Below are positions 27,008 through 36,085 of a stretch of 64,000 nucleotides of DNA, piece by piece. The stretch spans positions 46,606 through 110,605 of the forward strand of contig CALUKY010000006.1 of the NCBI GenBank assembly GCA_944321345.1, in the 5' to 3' direction. Below the pieces are notes generated by a model. It searched no databases. It was given only the letters and a program-made list of their open reading frames with translations, and had not been told where the DNA came from. This stretch comes from an uncultured Paraprevotella sp. (GTDB lineage Bacteria; Bacteroidota; Bacteroidia; Bacteroidales; Bacteroidaceae). Within the stretch, counting starts at the first letter, position 1; every line of letters begins with the position of its first letter. The translations under genes and the position numbers were made by a program.

Positions 27008-27694
27008 CTATCCTTCTCTCTCATTTCTCAAATCACTCAGTTTTTTCCCCTGATAACTGAAATATTTAGGCCCTTGATAAGCACCGGAAGCGATTTGCTT
27101 TTCTTCCGGAAGGAAATTCACTGTAAAAGCAGAAAGACTGTACAGACGTCCTTCGTATTCTATCTTATCATCACTGGCCACACGGACAGAAAGATTCAGA
27201 GGATCAAAAGTTACGGTATCACCTACGTTCAAACCGATCATGTGGAATTTGAATGGCGGTTTGGGTGCTTTACGCTGTTTCTCTTTTTTCTCCTTTTCGA
27301 ACTTATGGTCCTCTTCCTTATTTTTACTGACAACAGGTTTACCGTCTATGTATATCGTCAATTCTGAATCATCCAGCAAATCCGCAATATCACGCATGAT
27401 ATCCAAGGCGACAGAAGGAGCAATATTGAAGAACTCGCGGTTCTGTCTGATGCGTAAATCGGTCAACCGGTCGATCTGTTTATGTATTTGCTTCTCAACT
27501 TCAGAATACTTGCATGTTTTTAAAGTGGCATAAATTTCAAAAGGCAAAGGCACCGCCGTATTGTCCAACTCCTTACTGCGAACATCTACCGGCCGGGAAC
27601 TTTTTCCTATTTTTACCCAATCCACACGGAAACTGGGATTGGTCAATATATATACATACCCTAATTTGTCTTTTTCCATAATTTCGTTTTTCAT
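27008..27694 (-). CDS. GIY-YIG/T5orf172-type protein with a RAMA-like C-terminal domain
   Basis: A 228-residue protein. The N-terminus (GYVYILTNPSFRVDWVKIGK, then SRPVDVRSKEL and PFEIYATLK) fits the T5orf172 branch of GIY-YIG nucleases. After a charged linker (KFEKEKKEKQRKAPKPP, residues ~127-145) comes a domain with IGLNVGDTVTFDPLNL, DDKIEYEGRLYSLSAFTV and PKYFSYQGKKLSDLRNE, resembling the RAMA/DUF4357 module associated with reading modified DNA or restriction systems. It probably cuts or binds DNA. It lies near McrBC, with glycerate kinase between. Confidence 0.72.
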   Translation of the reverse strand: MKNEIMEKDKLGYVYILTNPSFRVDWVKIGKSSRPVDVRSKELDNTAVPLPFEIYATLKTCKYSEVEKQIHKQIDRLTDLRIRQNREFFNIAPSVALDIMRDIADLLDDSELTIYIDGKPVVSKNKEEDHKFEKEKKEKQRKAPKPPFKFHMIGLNVGDTVTFDPLNLSVRVASDDKIEYEGRLYSLSAFTVNFLPEEKQIASGAYQGPKYFSYQGKKLSDLRNEREG

Positions 27695-27817
27695 TTCATA
27701 TTACAAAAATAGGCAAATGAATTTATATGCCTTATAAAAAGACTCTTTTTCTTTGTTTTTGTAAAGCTGTGACTTTTCTTTTATACCTTTGCATGGAGAA
27801 AACAAAAGCAGAAAGTC

Positions 27818-28885
27818 ATGAAGATTGTATTGGCCATAGATTCATTCAAGGGATGCCTCAGTTCGCAAGAAGTAGAAGAAACATTTGCCGGAGCTCTGCA
27901 ACAGCAGGGTGCCGAAATCATAGCCCTGCCCATGTCAGACGGAGGGGAAGGAATGCTCGAAGCTTTTATCTCGGCTCTGCAAGGCAGCTTTATAGATGCA
28001 CCAGCTCACGACCCGTTGATGCGCCCTATCCGCGCCCGTTATGGACGAACTGCTGACGGTACCGCTGTCATCGAAACGGCACGGGCTTGCGGACTCACTC
28101 TCATGACCGCAGAAGAACGCAATCCGCTTCTCGCCACGACTTATGGTGTCGGTGAGCTGATTGCCCATGCCATAAAACAAGGTAGCCGAAACTTCATCAT
28201 CGGATTGGGAGGAAGCGGAACCAGCGATGCCGGAACGGGAATGCTTCAGGCCTTGGCTGATAACTTTACCACCAGTCAAAAAATAGAGGAACTTCCAGAC
28301 AGTTGTCTGAAGGAATGCCACTTTACATTGGCTTGCGACGTTCGCAATCCATTGTATGGTCTGCACGGAGCCGCGCATATCTTCGGTCCACAAAAAGGGG
28401 CTACACCCGAAATGGTCAACCAGCTGGATGAACGGGCCAAACGGTTTGCCCAAGAATCGGCCAGACGAATGGGAATAGACTTATCGCAACATCCCGGTGC
28501 CGGAGCTGCCGGCGGACTGGGGTATGCCTTTCTGCAATATTTCCACACCCGCAAGGAATCGGGAGCCGACCTTCTGCTCGATCTCATACACTTTGACCAA
28601 CAACTAAAAGGAACAGATCTGGTGATTGCCGGAGAAGGACACGCCGACTACCAAACACTTATGGGTAAACTGCCCGAACGTGTTCTGCGCCGTGCCCAAA
28701 AGCAGAACATTCCCGTTTGGCTTTTGGCCGGACAGGCTGACGATACCCCCAAATTACTTGAAGCCGGCTTTACTAAAGTGGACAGCATTACTCCTAAAGA
28801 AATGCCACTTGAAGAAGCTCTGCAAGCTGAAACGGCAAAAAAGAATATCAGAAAGTTTATACAGAAGATACAAAAGCAAGAATAG
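27818..28885 (+). CDS. glxK: Glycerate kinase
   Basis: A 355-residue enzyme of the GarK/GlxK family: N-terminal MKIVLAIDSFKGCLSSQEVE, MSDGGEGML, IGLGGSGTSDAGTGMLQAL and GAGAAGGLGYAF are all family signatures. It phosphorylates D-glycerate (to 2- or 3-phosphoglycerate) and feeds glycolysis. It is the only metabolic gene within the accessory stretch and reads opposite to its neighbours. The symbol is by family; the product's phosphate position cannot be told from sequence. Confidence 0.92.
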   Translation: MKIVLAIDSFKGCLSSQEVEETFAGALQQQGAEIIALPMSDGGEGMLEAFISALQGSFIDAPAHDPLMRPIRARYGRTADGTAVIETARACGLTLMTAEERNPLLATTYGVGELIAHAIKQGSRNFIIGLGGSGTSDAGTGMLQALADNFTTSQKIEELPDSCLKECHFTLACDVRNPLYGLHGAAHIFGPQKGATPEMVNQLDERAKRFAQESARRMGIDLSQHPGAGAAGGLGYAFLQYFHTRKESGADLLLDLIHFDQQLKGTDLVIAGEGHADYQTLMGKLPERVLRRAQKQNIPVWLLAGQADDTPKLLEAGFTKVDSITPKEMPLEEALQAETAKKNIRKFIQKIQKQE

Positions 28886-28910
28886 AATCTATTCTTTTCC
28901 CAGACAAAAA

Positions 28911-29126
28911 TTATTTTTCCAGTTCTTCGTATAAAGAGACTGGCCCCAGATGCCATTTTTTTGTATGCTCTTCCTCCATCTCCCGATAGAGTTCAGAGGC
29001 GTAAACTTTTTTAAGTGCTTCCACAATGCTGACTTTCTCATCTTCTGCCAAGAAGCAAGTTAGCCAGCTAACCTTTGAAGGAAGCAACAAATACAAATTA
29101 TCTTGATTTATGGATAAATTCATCAT
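28911..29126 (-). CDS. Small helical protein of a DUF3990-type module
   Basis: A 71-residue acidic protein ending VSIVEALKKVYASELYREME, then EEHTKKWHLGPVSLYEELEK. This pattern (xEALxxxYxSELYxxLxxxxT...LYExL) is what I recall of the small partner encoded beside DUF3990/DUF3791 proteins. It starts in an ATGA overlap with the remnant upstream. The complete module is thought to be toxin-antitoxin-like; here only this partner is intact. Assignment is from memory and tentative. Confidence 0.5.
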   Translation of the reverse strand: MMNLSINQDNLYLLLPSKVSWLTCFLAEDEKVSIVEALKKVYASELYREMEEEHTKKWHLGPVSLYEELEK

Positions 29127-29281
29127 AAACGAACCTCCTCGACCTCTATATAATTAAAATACTTCAATGCCAGCTCTGTATGAAACAGACATTGATCCAC
29201 CAACTTATAAGTTTTCATCTCTGCAATCAATCCTAATAAAAATATCCGTATTTCTGAAACAAAAGCGGACAGCCTGATCAT
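29123..29281 (-). pseudogene. C-terminal remnant of a DUF3990-like protein
   Basis: A 52-codon frame whose end, MKTYKLVDQCLFHTELALKY followed by FNYIEVEEV, resembles the C-terminus of DUF3990 proteins (DQxCFHTExALxYLxF...EEV), an ADP-ribosyltransferase-like family of ~150-200 residues. The rest of the gene is missing; the frame is reached through a 14-codon frame (29322-29281) that begins in an ATGA overlap with the mcrC stop. It is probably a fusion scar joining mcrC to a truncated module. Confidence 0.45.
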
Positions 29282-29318
29282 GCAACAAACTTCCTAAAAA
29301 GCCAAAGCTGAAAAGCCA

Positions 29319-30368
29319 TCATATTTTATAATGGGGGATTTCTTTTAGCTGTTCCTCAATCTTACTAAAATCCTGACTTAAATCCAACGTCTTTACCATA
29401 AAGATATTACCATCATGATTTGTGAACTGTGCATCCGGTTGAATATCACTTGATGTTTTTGCATATAGCAACAAGCCATCAACCAAACCTGTATGATATT
29501 GGTCTTCATTTGTGACATAAGTATGTATCTGATAAAAATTAGGAGAATGTATACTGACTTTTTCCCAATGTTCTTGAGTCGTTTTACTATAATATTTTGT
29601 ATCGATAATCAATGTTCTTTCACCTAAAGCAAGTGTTATGTCTGTCTGCATTATTGGAAGCATTGCAGCAGATGTACTCTCGTTCTCACACATATTCCAC
29701 TTGATCTGTTTTGCCCGTGGTCTATATTCTGGAAACTTCTTTTTATAGAACTCCATAACAAACCGTTGGAAAAGCAGATTCATGTGCGCATCTGAGAAAC
29801 TCTCCATTTTCACATGACCGGTTTCGGTTGTTAGCAGTCTGCTTTGCAACAAGAAATAACATAAACTATGCAACATCTGATAAGTTCGTGTATTTCTGTC
29901 ATATCGCAACATGTTCCAGCGTATTGATGCTGGTGAGATCTCGTCTACCGTTTCAAAATAAATCATCAGTTTTCTCAACTTTACTTTTCTTTCAGTTGAT
30001 ACATCCGAATGCCTGAGCAACAAGAACACACATGACTTAAGTATCTGATTGAATACATTATTCTCTGAGAATGTATCAAATTCACATACCAAACGCATAT
30101 CTCTTGCCATACGTTTCTTTAAAGTATTCTGCAATAACAACTTCCCACGTAATGTCTGCAGATCGTCTTCCTGTACAATATATTGACGGTGAAGTCCTTG
30201 TTTCAAAAGACAGGCAATACCCAAGGAAAGAATCTCTGCGAACAAATCATGAATATCCTTAAACTCCTCGCCGGTTATATGCTCATAATTATTGTGCCTC
30301 AATTCCTTGAAAGCATAAGTAAGCATATAATACACATTTTTTATCGGTATGCCTTTGTCTATTATCAT
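29319..30368 (-). CDS. mcrC: McrC-family nuclease subunit of McrBC
   Basis: A 349-residue protein of the McrC family. The N-terminal half is the usual helical adaptor (IPIKNVYYMLTYAF); the C-terminal half contains a PD-(D/E)xK nuclease centre (MQTDITLALGERTLIIDTKY). It needs McrB to translocate and cut modified DNA. Its start overlaps the mcrB stop (ATGA, 30365-30368), giving the canonical mcrB-mcrC order. Downstream it runs by overlapping stops and starts into the small module at 28911-29281. Confidence 0.9.
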   Translation of the reverse strand: MIIDKGIPIKNVYYMLTYAFKELRHNNYEHITGEEFKDIHDLFAEILSLGIACLLKQGLHRQYIVQEDDLQTLRGKLLLQNTLKKRMARDMRLVCEFDTFSENNVFNQILKSCVFLLLRHSDVSTERKVKLRKLMIYFETVDEISPASIRWNMLRYDRNTRTYQMLHSLCYFLLQSRLLTTETGHVKMESFSDAHMNLLFQRFVMEFYKKKFPEYRPRAKQIKWNMCENESTSAAMLPIMQTDITLALGERTLIIDTKYYSKTTQEHWEKVSIHSPNFYQIHTYVTNEDQYHTGLVDGLLLYAKTSSDIQPDAQFTNHDGNIFMVKTLDLSQDFSKIEEQLKEIPHYKI

Positions 30369-32716
30369 GAGAGTTTACTTTTTATAAGGTCTATTTGCAT
30401 TTTACTTTTCTGCGGATCATCAAACCAATATTCTTTCAACATTGGTGCTATATCATAGTTTATTACATTTTCCAACCATTGCTCATTGACTTCTTTCTGA
30501 TTGCAGAAATAACTATGACCAATGCAGAAGCCTGCTCCCAATGAATCATCATGCGCAATTTCCTTATTCAGATTCTCTACAGCTTCAATAACTTTATCGA
30601 AGATTTCATTGTGAAGACCTGACTGATATTGCCGAAAGCCATCTGTAGAAAAACCCGGCTCCATCTCAAAGAAACTGAATCGACGACGCAAAGCGTAATC
30701 TATCATAGCCAAGCTACGGTCTGCCGTATTCATCATACCAATAATGTAAATATTCTCGGGTACCGCAAATTCTTCACCGTTATAAGCCAATTTAATATTC
30801 TTCCCACGATAGCTATTCTCGATGAGCATTAACAGTTCTCCAAAAATCTTACTCAGGTTTCCTCGATTAATCTCATCAATAATAAAGAAATAATCTCTTC
30901 CAGGATTGGCCTTTGCTTTCTTACAAAAACTATAAAAGGCACCAGACCTCAACACAAAACCGCCATCAACAGTTGGCTTATATCCCATAATGAAATCCTC
31001 ATAAGAGAAATTCTGATGAAACTGTACCATCTCAATCTGTTCTTCATCCTCTACACCAAGCATGGAATAAGCAAGTCTTTTGGCTGTAAATGTTTTACCC
31101 ACACCCGGTGCTCCCTGTAGGATCACATTCTTTTTCAATCGTAGTAATGCAACAAGACTATTATATGATGATTCATCCATAAAGACCTCAGAAAGGAATT
31201 TTTCTTTAGTATAAAAGGGTAAAGACTTTGCAATTGGGGGATTATTCGTTTCACGAATCGTATCCAGCAACTGTTCATATTCTGATTCTGATAATGAGAA
31301 AAATGAACCTTGCGGATTCTTAAGATACTGCATATTTTGCAAACCCTCCAACGCTTTGATTGTTGCGAAATCAATTGGATTCTTCAAAGATTCCTTCTTT
31401 TTAAACTCTATGGTCTTTCCGTCTTGTTCTCTGGAAACTTCTGCAAGGGCTACAATTTGCTTTACAGGAGTAGACTCATAACCAATAACGGCATCACCAA
31501 CTTTTGCATCCATAAAATTCTGAAAAACACGACGCTGTTTTCCATTTTCATTATAGAGATTATATTCTACCGGAGCACCAACGGCCAAATCATTCATACT
31601 CCATATTTTGGGATTGGATACCAGCCACCAATATCGTTTCTCCTCGGGACCATGAAACAAAGATTCCAGTTTCTGCACATATTCCGGATACTTGCTTATA
31701 TCCGTCAATGTCTTCAATACCGATTTGCCCGGTGCATCCCACTCACCGATATGGGTCCATTCAACCTTGCGAATATTTTGAAAATCTTCATAACCTTCAT
31801 CATAGATATAATCGGACTTTACGATACCACGCCCTACAATCTTACTGACTCCGGATTTTACATAAACAATATCACCCGGATTTACAGCATGAACAAATTC
31901 CCATACGGCAAGACCATCATTCCTAAAACTTGAATCTGGCTTATTATAAACCTCCTTCATCCGCTCCCGAACATGGTCTAAAGAACTATATTGGCTTAAA
32001 TTCTTCAGGTCTTCCCAACCAATACAAATAATATTGTCATGCTGACAACGATCCCATTTAGACCCACCTTCTCCAGGAGCATACATCCAATATTTCTGAC
32101 TTGACATATTCGGTTCATTGGGAGCCTTCTCTTGTTCAATCATCTTAACCAACTGATCGGCAAATGCAAACAAATCAGTACTTTCCTTCTTCTGAAGAAG
32201 AAAATTCTGAATCTCCGGTATACTTCTTTGCGTCACTTCCGTCATACCCAGCTTTGCTGCAGCTGTTTTCAACATAGAACGGTTATAAATGGGAATCAGT
32301 TTTTCATTAGAATACAAAAATGCAATCTTCCATTTGAATACTTCTCCCAAAGTGGTATTCTGATCAATTGCTTCCCATTCTCCTTTTTGAGCATGATGCG
32401 CAATCTTAACGATTTCACCTCTAATCGTCTCGTATGCTTCTTGTGCCGTATGACCATTCTTGGCATACCACGCATAAGTATCGTCGCACATGATATGTGC
32501 CGCATTTTCTTTGGGACGCTCATTATATTTATAAATGCCAAACTTATAGGAAGAACCTCCCCATATAGAACCTAGTTCCGAAGTTTTACTTTCTACCCAA
32601 TAACAAAAAGAGTCTGATCTGTTCAGATTCGTATATTTCTCTAAAGGCATACTTGACAAAGTTTCCAAAGGGAATACGGACAGGAAATCATTAAGTAAAT
32701 TACGTTTATCTTTCAT
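30365..32716 (-). CDS. mcrB: McrB-like AAA+ GTPase with multiple N-terminal reader domains
   Basis: 783 residues. Region 1 (~1-200) is helical, of unknown fold. Region 2 (~207-330: YWMYAPGEGGSKW, IICIGWEDLKNL, PGDIVYVKSGVSKIVGRG) is EVE/PUA-like. Region 3 (~362-435: YWWLVSNPKIWSM, AKVGDAVIGYESTPVKQIVA) is a second EVE-like domain. Then comes the McrB motor: Walker A GAPGVGKT at 535-542, Walker B FFIIDEINRG, and the MNTADRSLAMIDYALRRRF sensor. McrB binds modified cytosines and hydrolyses GTP. Two EVE-like readers suggest recognition of bulky or hypermodified phage DNA. Confidence 0.9.
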   Translation of the reverse strand: MKDKRNLLNDFLSVFPLETLSSMPLEKYTNLNRSDSFCYWVESKTSELGSIWGGSSYKFGIYKYNERPKENAAHIMCDDTYAWYAKNGHTAQEAYETIRGEIVKIAHHAQKGEWEAIDQNTTLGEVFKWKIAFLYSNEKLIPIYNRSMLKTAAAKLGMTEVTQRSIPEIQNFLLQKKESTDLFAFADQLVKMIEQEKAPNEPNMSSQKYWMYAPGEGGSKWDRCQHDNIICIGWEDLKNLSQYSSLDHVRERMKEVYNKPDSSFRNDGLAVWEFVHAVNPGDIVYVKSGVSKIVGRGIVKSDYIYDEGYEDFQNIRKVEWTHIGEWDAPGKSVLKTLTDISKYPEYVQKLESLFHGPEEKRYWWLVSNPKIWSMNDLAVGAPVEYNLYNENGKQRRVFQNFMDAKVGDAVIGYESTPVKQIVALAEVSREQDGKTIEFKKKESLKNPIDFATIKALEGLQNMQYLKNPQGSFFSLSESEYEQLLDTIRETNNPPIAKSLPFYTKEKFLSEVFMDESSYNSLVALLRLKKNVILQGAPGVGKTFTAKRLAYSMLGVEDEEQIEMVQFHQNFSYEDFIMGYKPTVDGGFVLRSGAFYSFCKKAKANPGRDYFFIIDEINRGNLSKIFGELLMLIENSYRGKNIKLAYNGEEFAVPENIYIIGMMNTADRSLAMIDYALRRRFSFFEMEPGFSTDGFRQYQSGLHNEIFDKVIEAVENLNKEIAHDDSLGAGFCIGHSYFCNQKEVNEQWLENVINYDIAPMLKEYWFDDPQKSKMQIDLIKSKLS

Positions 32717-32842
32717 GATGAATCTGTTTATTACTTTTTACATTTGCCACATTCTTCCTATATCAGAAGATTTACAATTAGTTTTCCACACCTATCTATA
32801 ACTGCAACAGTCCGTTTCAGTTTTTCATAGGCACCTTGATAG

Positions 32843-32850
32843 CAAAGATA
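32843..32850 (-). promoter_or_regulatory. -7 box of the mcrBC operon
   Basis: TATCTTTG on the minus strand matches TAnnTTTG, 127 nt upstream of the mcrB start. No clear -33 element is visible. The remainder of 32717-33002 holds nothing else I can support. Confidence 0.45.
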
Positions 32851-33002
32851 TAAAATTATCTGAATAGTTCTATCTGCATAAGCATACGATATTACTTTCG
32901 ATCGTTTCTCTTCAGATATTACACTCTGACAAGCTTTGGCAAAATAAACAAGACTCTTTCATATCTAATCAAGACAGAATATTCAAATCGTAGTAAGAAA
33001 TG

Positions 33003-33050
33003 CTAAAATAAAGAGCCTCAAGCCTGATGACATGCATCTGCTTGAGGCTC
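33003..33050 (-). terminator. Terminator of the sialic acid operon
   Basis: An 11-bp perfect stem (33013-33023 with 33040-33050) followed on the minus strand by TTTATTTT. It lies 38 nt after the last gene of the nan operon. Confidence 0.88.
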
Positions 33051-33087
33051 TCAATCTGGAAAATTCCCCTATCGGCGATAGTATTTC

Positions 33088-33534
33088 TTATATTTTGATC
33101 TTTCCGATCAGTTTCCGGATCTTGCCTGTTCCGATAACCGGAGCATGCGGGTCTTCCGGCCATACGATCAGGAACTGTCCCGGATGCAGGGTTACAAAAC
33201 TGGTCGGCCGATCAGAGTAAAGGGCGCAATCTCCCTCCTTCTGATAAGGCTGTTTTTCGTCTTGTAAATCCTCCAACGCTTTCCAGCCAATGGTTTCCTC
33301 TCCTTCCAGCAAGACATGAACATCGATATAGTCACGATGCACCTCCAAGACTTGCTCCTCGGCCGAAACACAGGTCGGATTTACATTGTTGATAAAAAGA
33401 CGGTCACCGTCAAGTTCTATTCTGCCACACTCAGTATGCAGCAGATCGTGGCTTTTCACATAATCAAAGAACTTTTTGAACAGAGGATGAAGCCCCTCGA
33501 TACGCTCACTATTCTGTAAATTGGAAAGTATCAT
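33088..33534 (-). CDS. YhcH/YjgK/YiaL family protein
   Basis: A 148-residue cupin-like protein of the YhcH/YiaL (DUF386) family: HRDYIDVHVLLEGEETIGW, FVTLHPGQFLIVWPEDPHAP and LIGKIKI are typical. E. coli yhcH is part of the nan sialic acid regulon, and family members are suspected to act on sugar intermediates (for example as anomerases). It is the last gene of the five-gene nan operon, 35 nt after nanT, which strengthens the link with sialic acid use. Confidence 0.9.
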   Translation of the reverse strand: MILSNLQNSERIEGLHPLFKKFFDYVKSHDLLHTECGRIELDGDRLFINNVNPTCVSAEEQVLEVHRDYIDVHVLLEGEETIGWKALEDLQDEKQPYQKEGDCALYSDRPTSFVTLHPGQFLIVWPEDPHAPVIGTGKIRKLIGKIKI

Positions 33535-33569
33535 CTTTTTTCGTTTTTAATTATTCATGAAATGATTCT

Positions 33570-34799
33570 TTAATCCGCATTGTCTGTTTTCGGACGTAAA
33601 AAGAACAGCAGACAGCAAACCACCACGGCGATCACGACACTCAACATGGCGAAACCGGTTCCAAGATTTCCGCCATCGGTCCACTGGCCCAAAAGATCGG
33701 TAATGGCCGCACCGGCAAACACTCCGGTCATGTTCATCACACCGTAAGCCGTGGCACGCTGACGGGAAGACACGAACTGGCAAAGTATCGGCATATTGTT
33801 TGCATCGAACATACCGAAACCCACACCGAAGAGCAAGCCCGCTCCTACCGCCGAAACCACATGATGACCCATGCCCAACAACAACAGCGAAGGTATGGTC
33901 AGTCCCAAACCAATAGCGCTTGTATAGACTCTTCCTTTAAGGTTTTTCTGTACCCAGCGGTCGGAAAGACTACCTCCCAACAACACCCCTATAAAAGAAG
34001 AAACGGCTATGGTTATCGTAGAAATCGGGCCGGCCTCGGACATCGGCATTCCCAGATTCTCAGAGAAAAGGGTCGGCAACCAGTTTTTGGTGGCCCATCC
34101 CGGCAGACTGGATGCTGCAAAATATAGCAGAATGACCCAGAACGCCCCGCAGCCCATCAGTTTCTTCAGACTGGTCAGAACGCTGTCCTTGGGCGCTGAC
34201 GCTTCCTGATGCTGCAATTCGCTCTCGCGCTTTTTGTCTTTCAGGAAAAATATCAGAATCACGGCATATACAATACCGACCACGCCAAACCAATGGAAGG
34301 TGGTCTGCCAGGAGAAAGCCGCGGCCACAGTCGCCCCGAAACCACCGATTGCCTGACCGGTATAAAGTCCGGTCATATGAAGACCGACAGCCAGAGAACG
34401 TGATTTTCCGGAATGATAATCGGCTATCAGCGACAAGCCGGCAGGGATGTACAGCGCCTCGCTCACTCCCATCAAGGCACGCAACCAGTAAATCTGGTCA
34501 AAGGTCTGCGCCACTCCCATAAGGTAGGTCACGGAAGACCATACAAAAAGGCTTCCCACAATCAGCCATTTCCGGTTCAGGCGGTCGCCGATCATTCCGG
34601 CCACGGGACTCATCAGTCCGTAAATCCAAAGGAAAATAGCCATCAGACGGCCGAAATTGGTTGCCGACTGCAACTCTACAATATCAATCTGCATGGAGTC
34701 CTTCATGGTACTGAGCATCTGCCGGTCCATATAATTAAGAAGCGCTACCCCCCAAAGCAAAGCAACCACAATCCAGGGATATATTTTTTTGTCTTTCAT
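33570..34799 (-). CDS. nanT: MFS transporter, likely sialic acid permease
   Basis: A 409-residue major facilitator protein with about 12 membrane helices. The first helix carries LNYMDRQMLSTM, a D-R pair typical of anion:cation symporters (ACS), and MIGDRLNRKW forms the cytoplasmic loop. Bacteroides use an MFS NanT for free N-acetylneuraminate uptake across the inner membrane. It lies between nanE and the yhcH-type gene in the nan operon; substrate is assigned from this context. Confidence 0.85.
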   Translation of the reverse strand: MKDKKIYPWIVVALLWGVALLNYMDRQMLSTMKDSMQIDIVELQSATNFGRLMAIFLWIYGLMSPVAGMIGDRLNRKWLIVGSLFVWSSVTYLMGVAQTFDQIYWLRALMGVSEALYIPAGLSLIADYHSGKSRSLAVGLHMTGLYTGQAIGGFGATVAAAFSWQTTFHWFGVVGIVYAVILIFFLKDKKRESELQHQEASAPKDSVLTSLKKLMGCGAFWVILLYFAASSLPGWATKNWLPTLFSENLGMPMSEAGPISTITIAVSSFIGVLLGGSLSDRWVQKNLKGRVYTSAIGLGLTIPSLLLLGMGHHVVSAVGAGLLFGVGFGMFDANNMPILCQFVSSRQRATAYGVMNMTGVFAGAAITDLLGQWTDGGNLGTGFAMLSVVIAVVVCCLLFFLRPKTDNAD

Positions 34800-34892
34800 G
34801 TTCTATGTGTAAATCAGTTTATTCATGGTAAAACAAAACACGGTTCTGTACGAGAATCTGAAAAGATGCCCGTACAGAATCCGTGCCAACGA

Positions 34893-36080
34893 TCAGTCAC
34901 GGGCCAGAATCTCCTGACAAAGCTGATAGGCCTTGGTCATCATTCTCGGAATATGGAACGGCCCTTTAAACAGATTACCCTTGGCCGGCTGTGCCACACT
35001 GCCGTCACGGTGCAGGTAGCCATACCATTCACCGTATTCGGAATCCGGGAAATGGGCATAGGTCCAGTCGCTGATCATCCGGTGCATTTTCAAATAACGC
35101 TCATTGCCGGTAAGCTTGTAGGCATAGAGAGTGGCAATGATCGCTTCGGTCTGAGGCCACCAGAACTTCATGTCCTGCGCATAATCCTGTGAAGGCAGAT
35201 TCTTGCAGTCTCTGAAATTAATGATACCGCCATATTGCTCATCCCAGCCCCAGTCCCACGACCAGTCCAGAATAGTCAGCGCCAGATCGGTCAGTCTCTG
35301 ATCTCCGCCACGGGCTTCGGCCACATCAAAGAGGAACCATGCCGTTTCGATACAGTGCCCTGGATTAATCGTACGGCCGCTCAGCGTATCGATGAACTCG
35401 CCATTCGGTCCGACGGTTTCGAGCAGGGCCTTGAACTCCGGATGCACAAAATAAGTGCTGAGCGCATGAACCGACTCATCAATCTGAAGATCAAGCTCCG
35501 GATCCTCAATCACCTTCTTGATACATGACGCCACATTAATCATAATCATGGTGATGGAGTGTCCCTGCGCCTGCACCGTAGGCAAATATTTCGGTTCCAG
35601 AATGCCCGGTGTATCTAGGAAACGACGCATATCCTTAAAAATGGCAAGTGCCTTACGGGCATACTCCTCACTACCGGTTGCCACCGCATACTCAGCCATG
35701 GCGATGGCCGAAAAACTTTCGCTGAACACATAACGGCGCAGGCGCAACGGTGTTCCGTCGGCCGCAACCTCAAAATACATGCGGCGGTTTTCATCAAAAC
35801 AGTGCTTCTCGATAAAGTCCAGAGTCATCTTGGCGGCATCAAGCCACTCCTGTTTCTTTTCCACATGATTATAGGCAAAGCAGCAGGTAAAGGCAAAACG
35901 TCCCTGAAACCATACCGACTTGGTGGTATCCATCAGGCTTCCGTCCCGGTTCAGACAGGTATAGATGCCTCCATGCTGACGGTCCAGACCATTCTTCAGC
36001 CAGAAAGGCATGATATCTTCCGTAAGATCAGCCTTATATTTCTCCGCCCAATAGGCCAGATATATCTTTTCGTCCATCAT
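34893..36080 (-). CDS. nanE: AGE-family N-acylglucosamine 2-epimerase
   Basis: A 395-residue (alpha/alpha)6-barrel epimerase of the AGE (renin-binding protein) family: QHGGIYTCLNRDGSLMD, SVWFQGRFAF, NPGHCIETAWFLFD and FWWPQTEAI contain the expected active-site arginine and histidines. In Bacteroides the NanE step converts ManNAc to GlcNAc without phosphorylation, unlike the E. coli NanK-NanE route. It starts 5 nt after nanL, so the two are closely coupled. Confidence 0.92.
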   Translation of the reverse strand: MMDEKIYLAYWAEKYKADLTEDIMPFWLKNGLDRQHGGIYTCLNRDGSLMDTTKSVWFQGRFAFTCCFAYNHVEKKQEWLDAAKMTLDFIEKHCFDENRRMYFEVAADGTPLRLRRYVFSESFSAIAMAEYAVATGSEEYARKALAIFKDMRRFLDTPGILEPKYLPTVQAQGHSITMIMINVASCIKKVIEDPELDLQIDESVHALSTYFVHPEFKALLETVGPNGEFIDTLSGRTINPGHCIETAWFLFDVAEARGGDQRLTDLALTILDWSWDWGWDEQYGGIINFRDCKNLPSQDYAQDMKFWWPQTEAIIATLYAYKLTGNERYLKMHRMISDWTYAHFPDSEYGEWYGYLHRDGSVAQPAKGNLFKGPFHIPRMMTKAYQLCQEILARD

Positions 36081-36085
36081 GCCTC

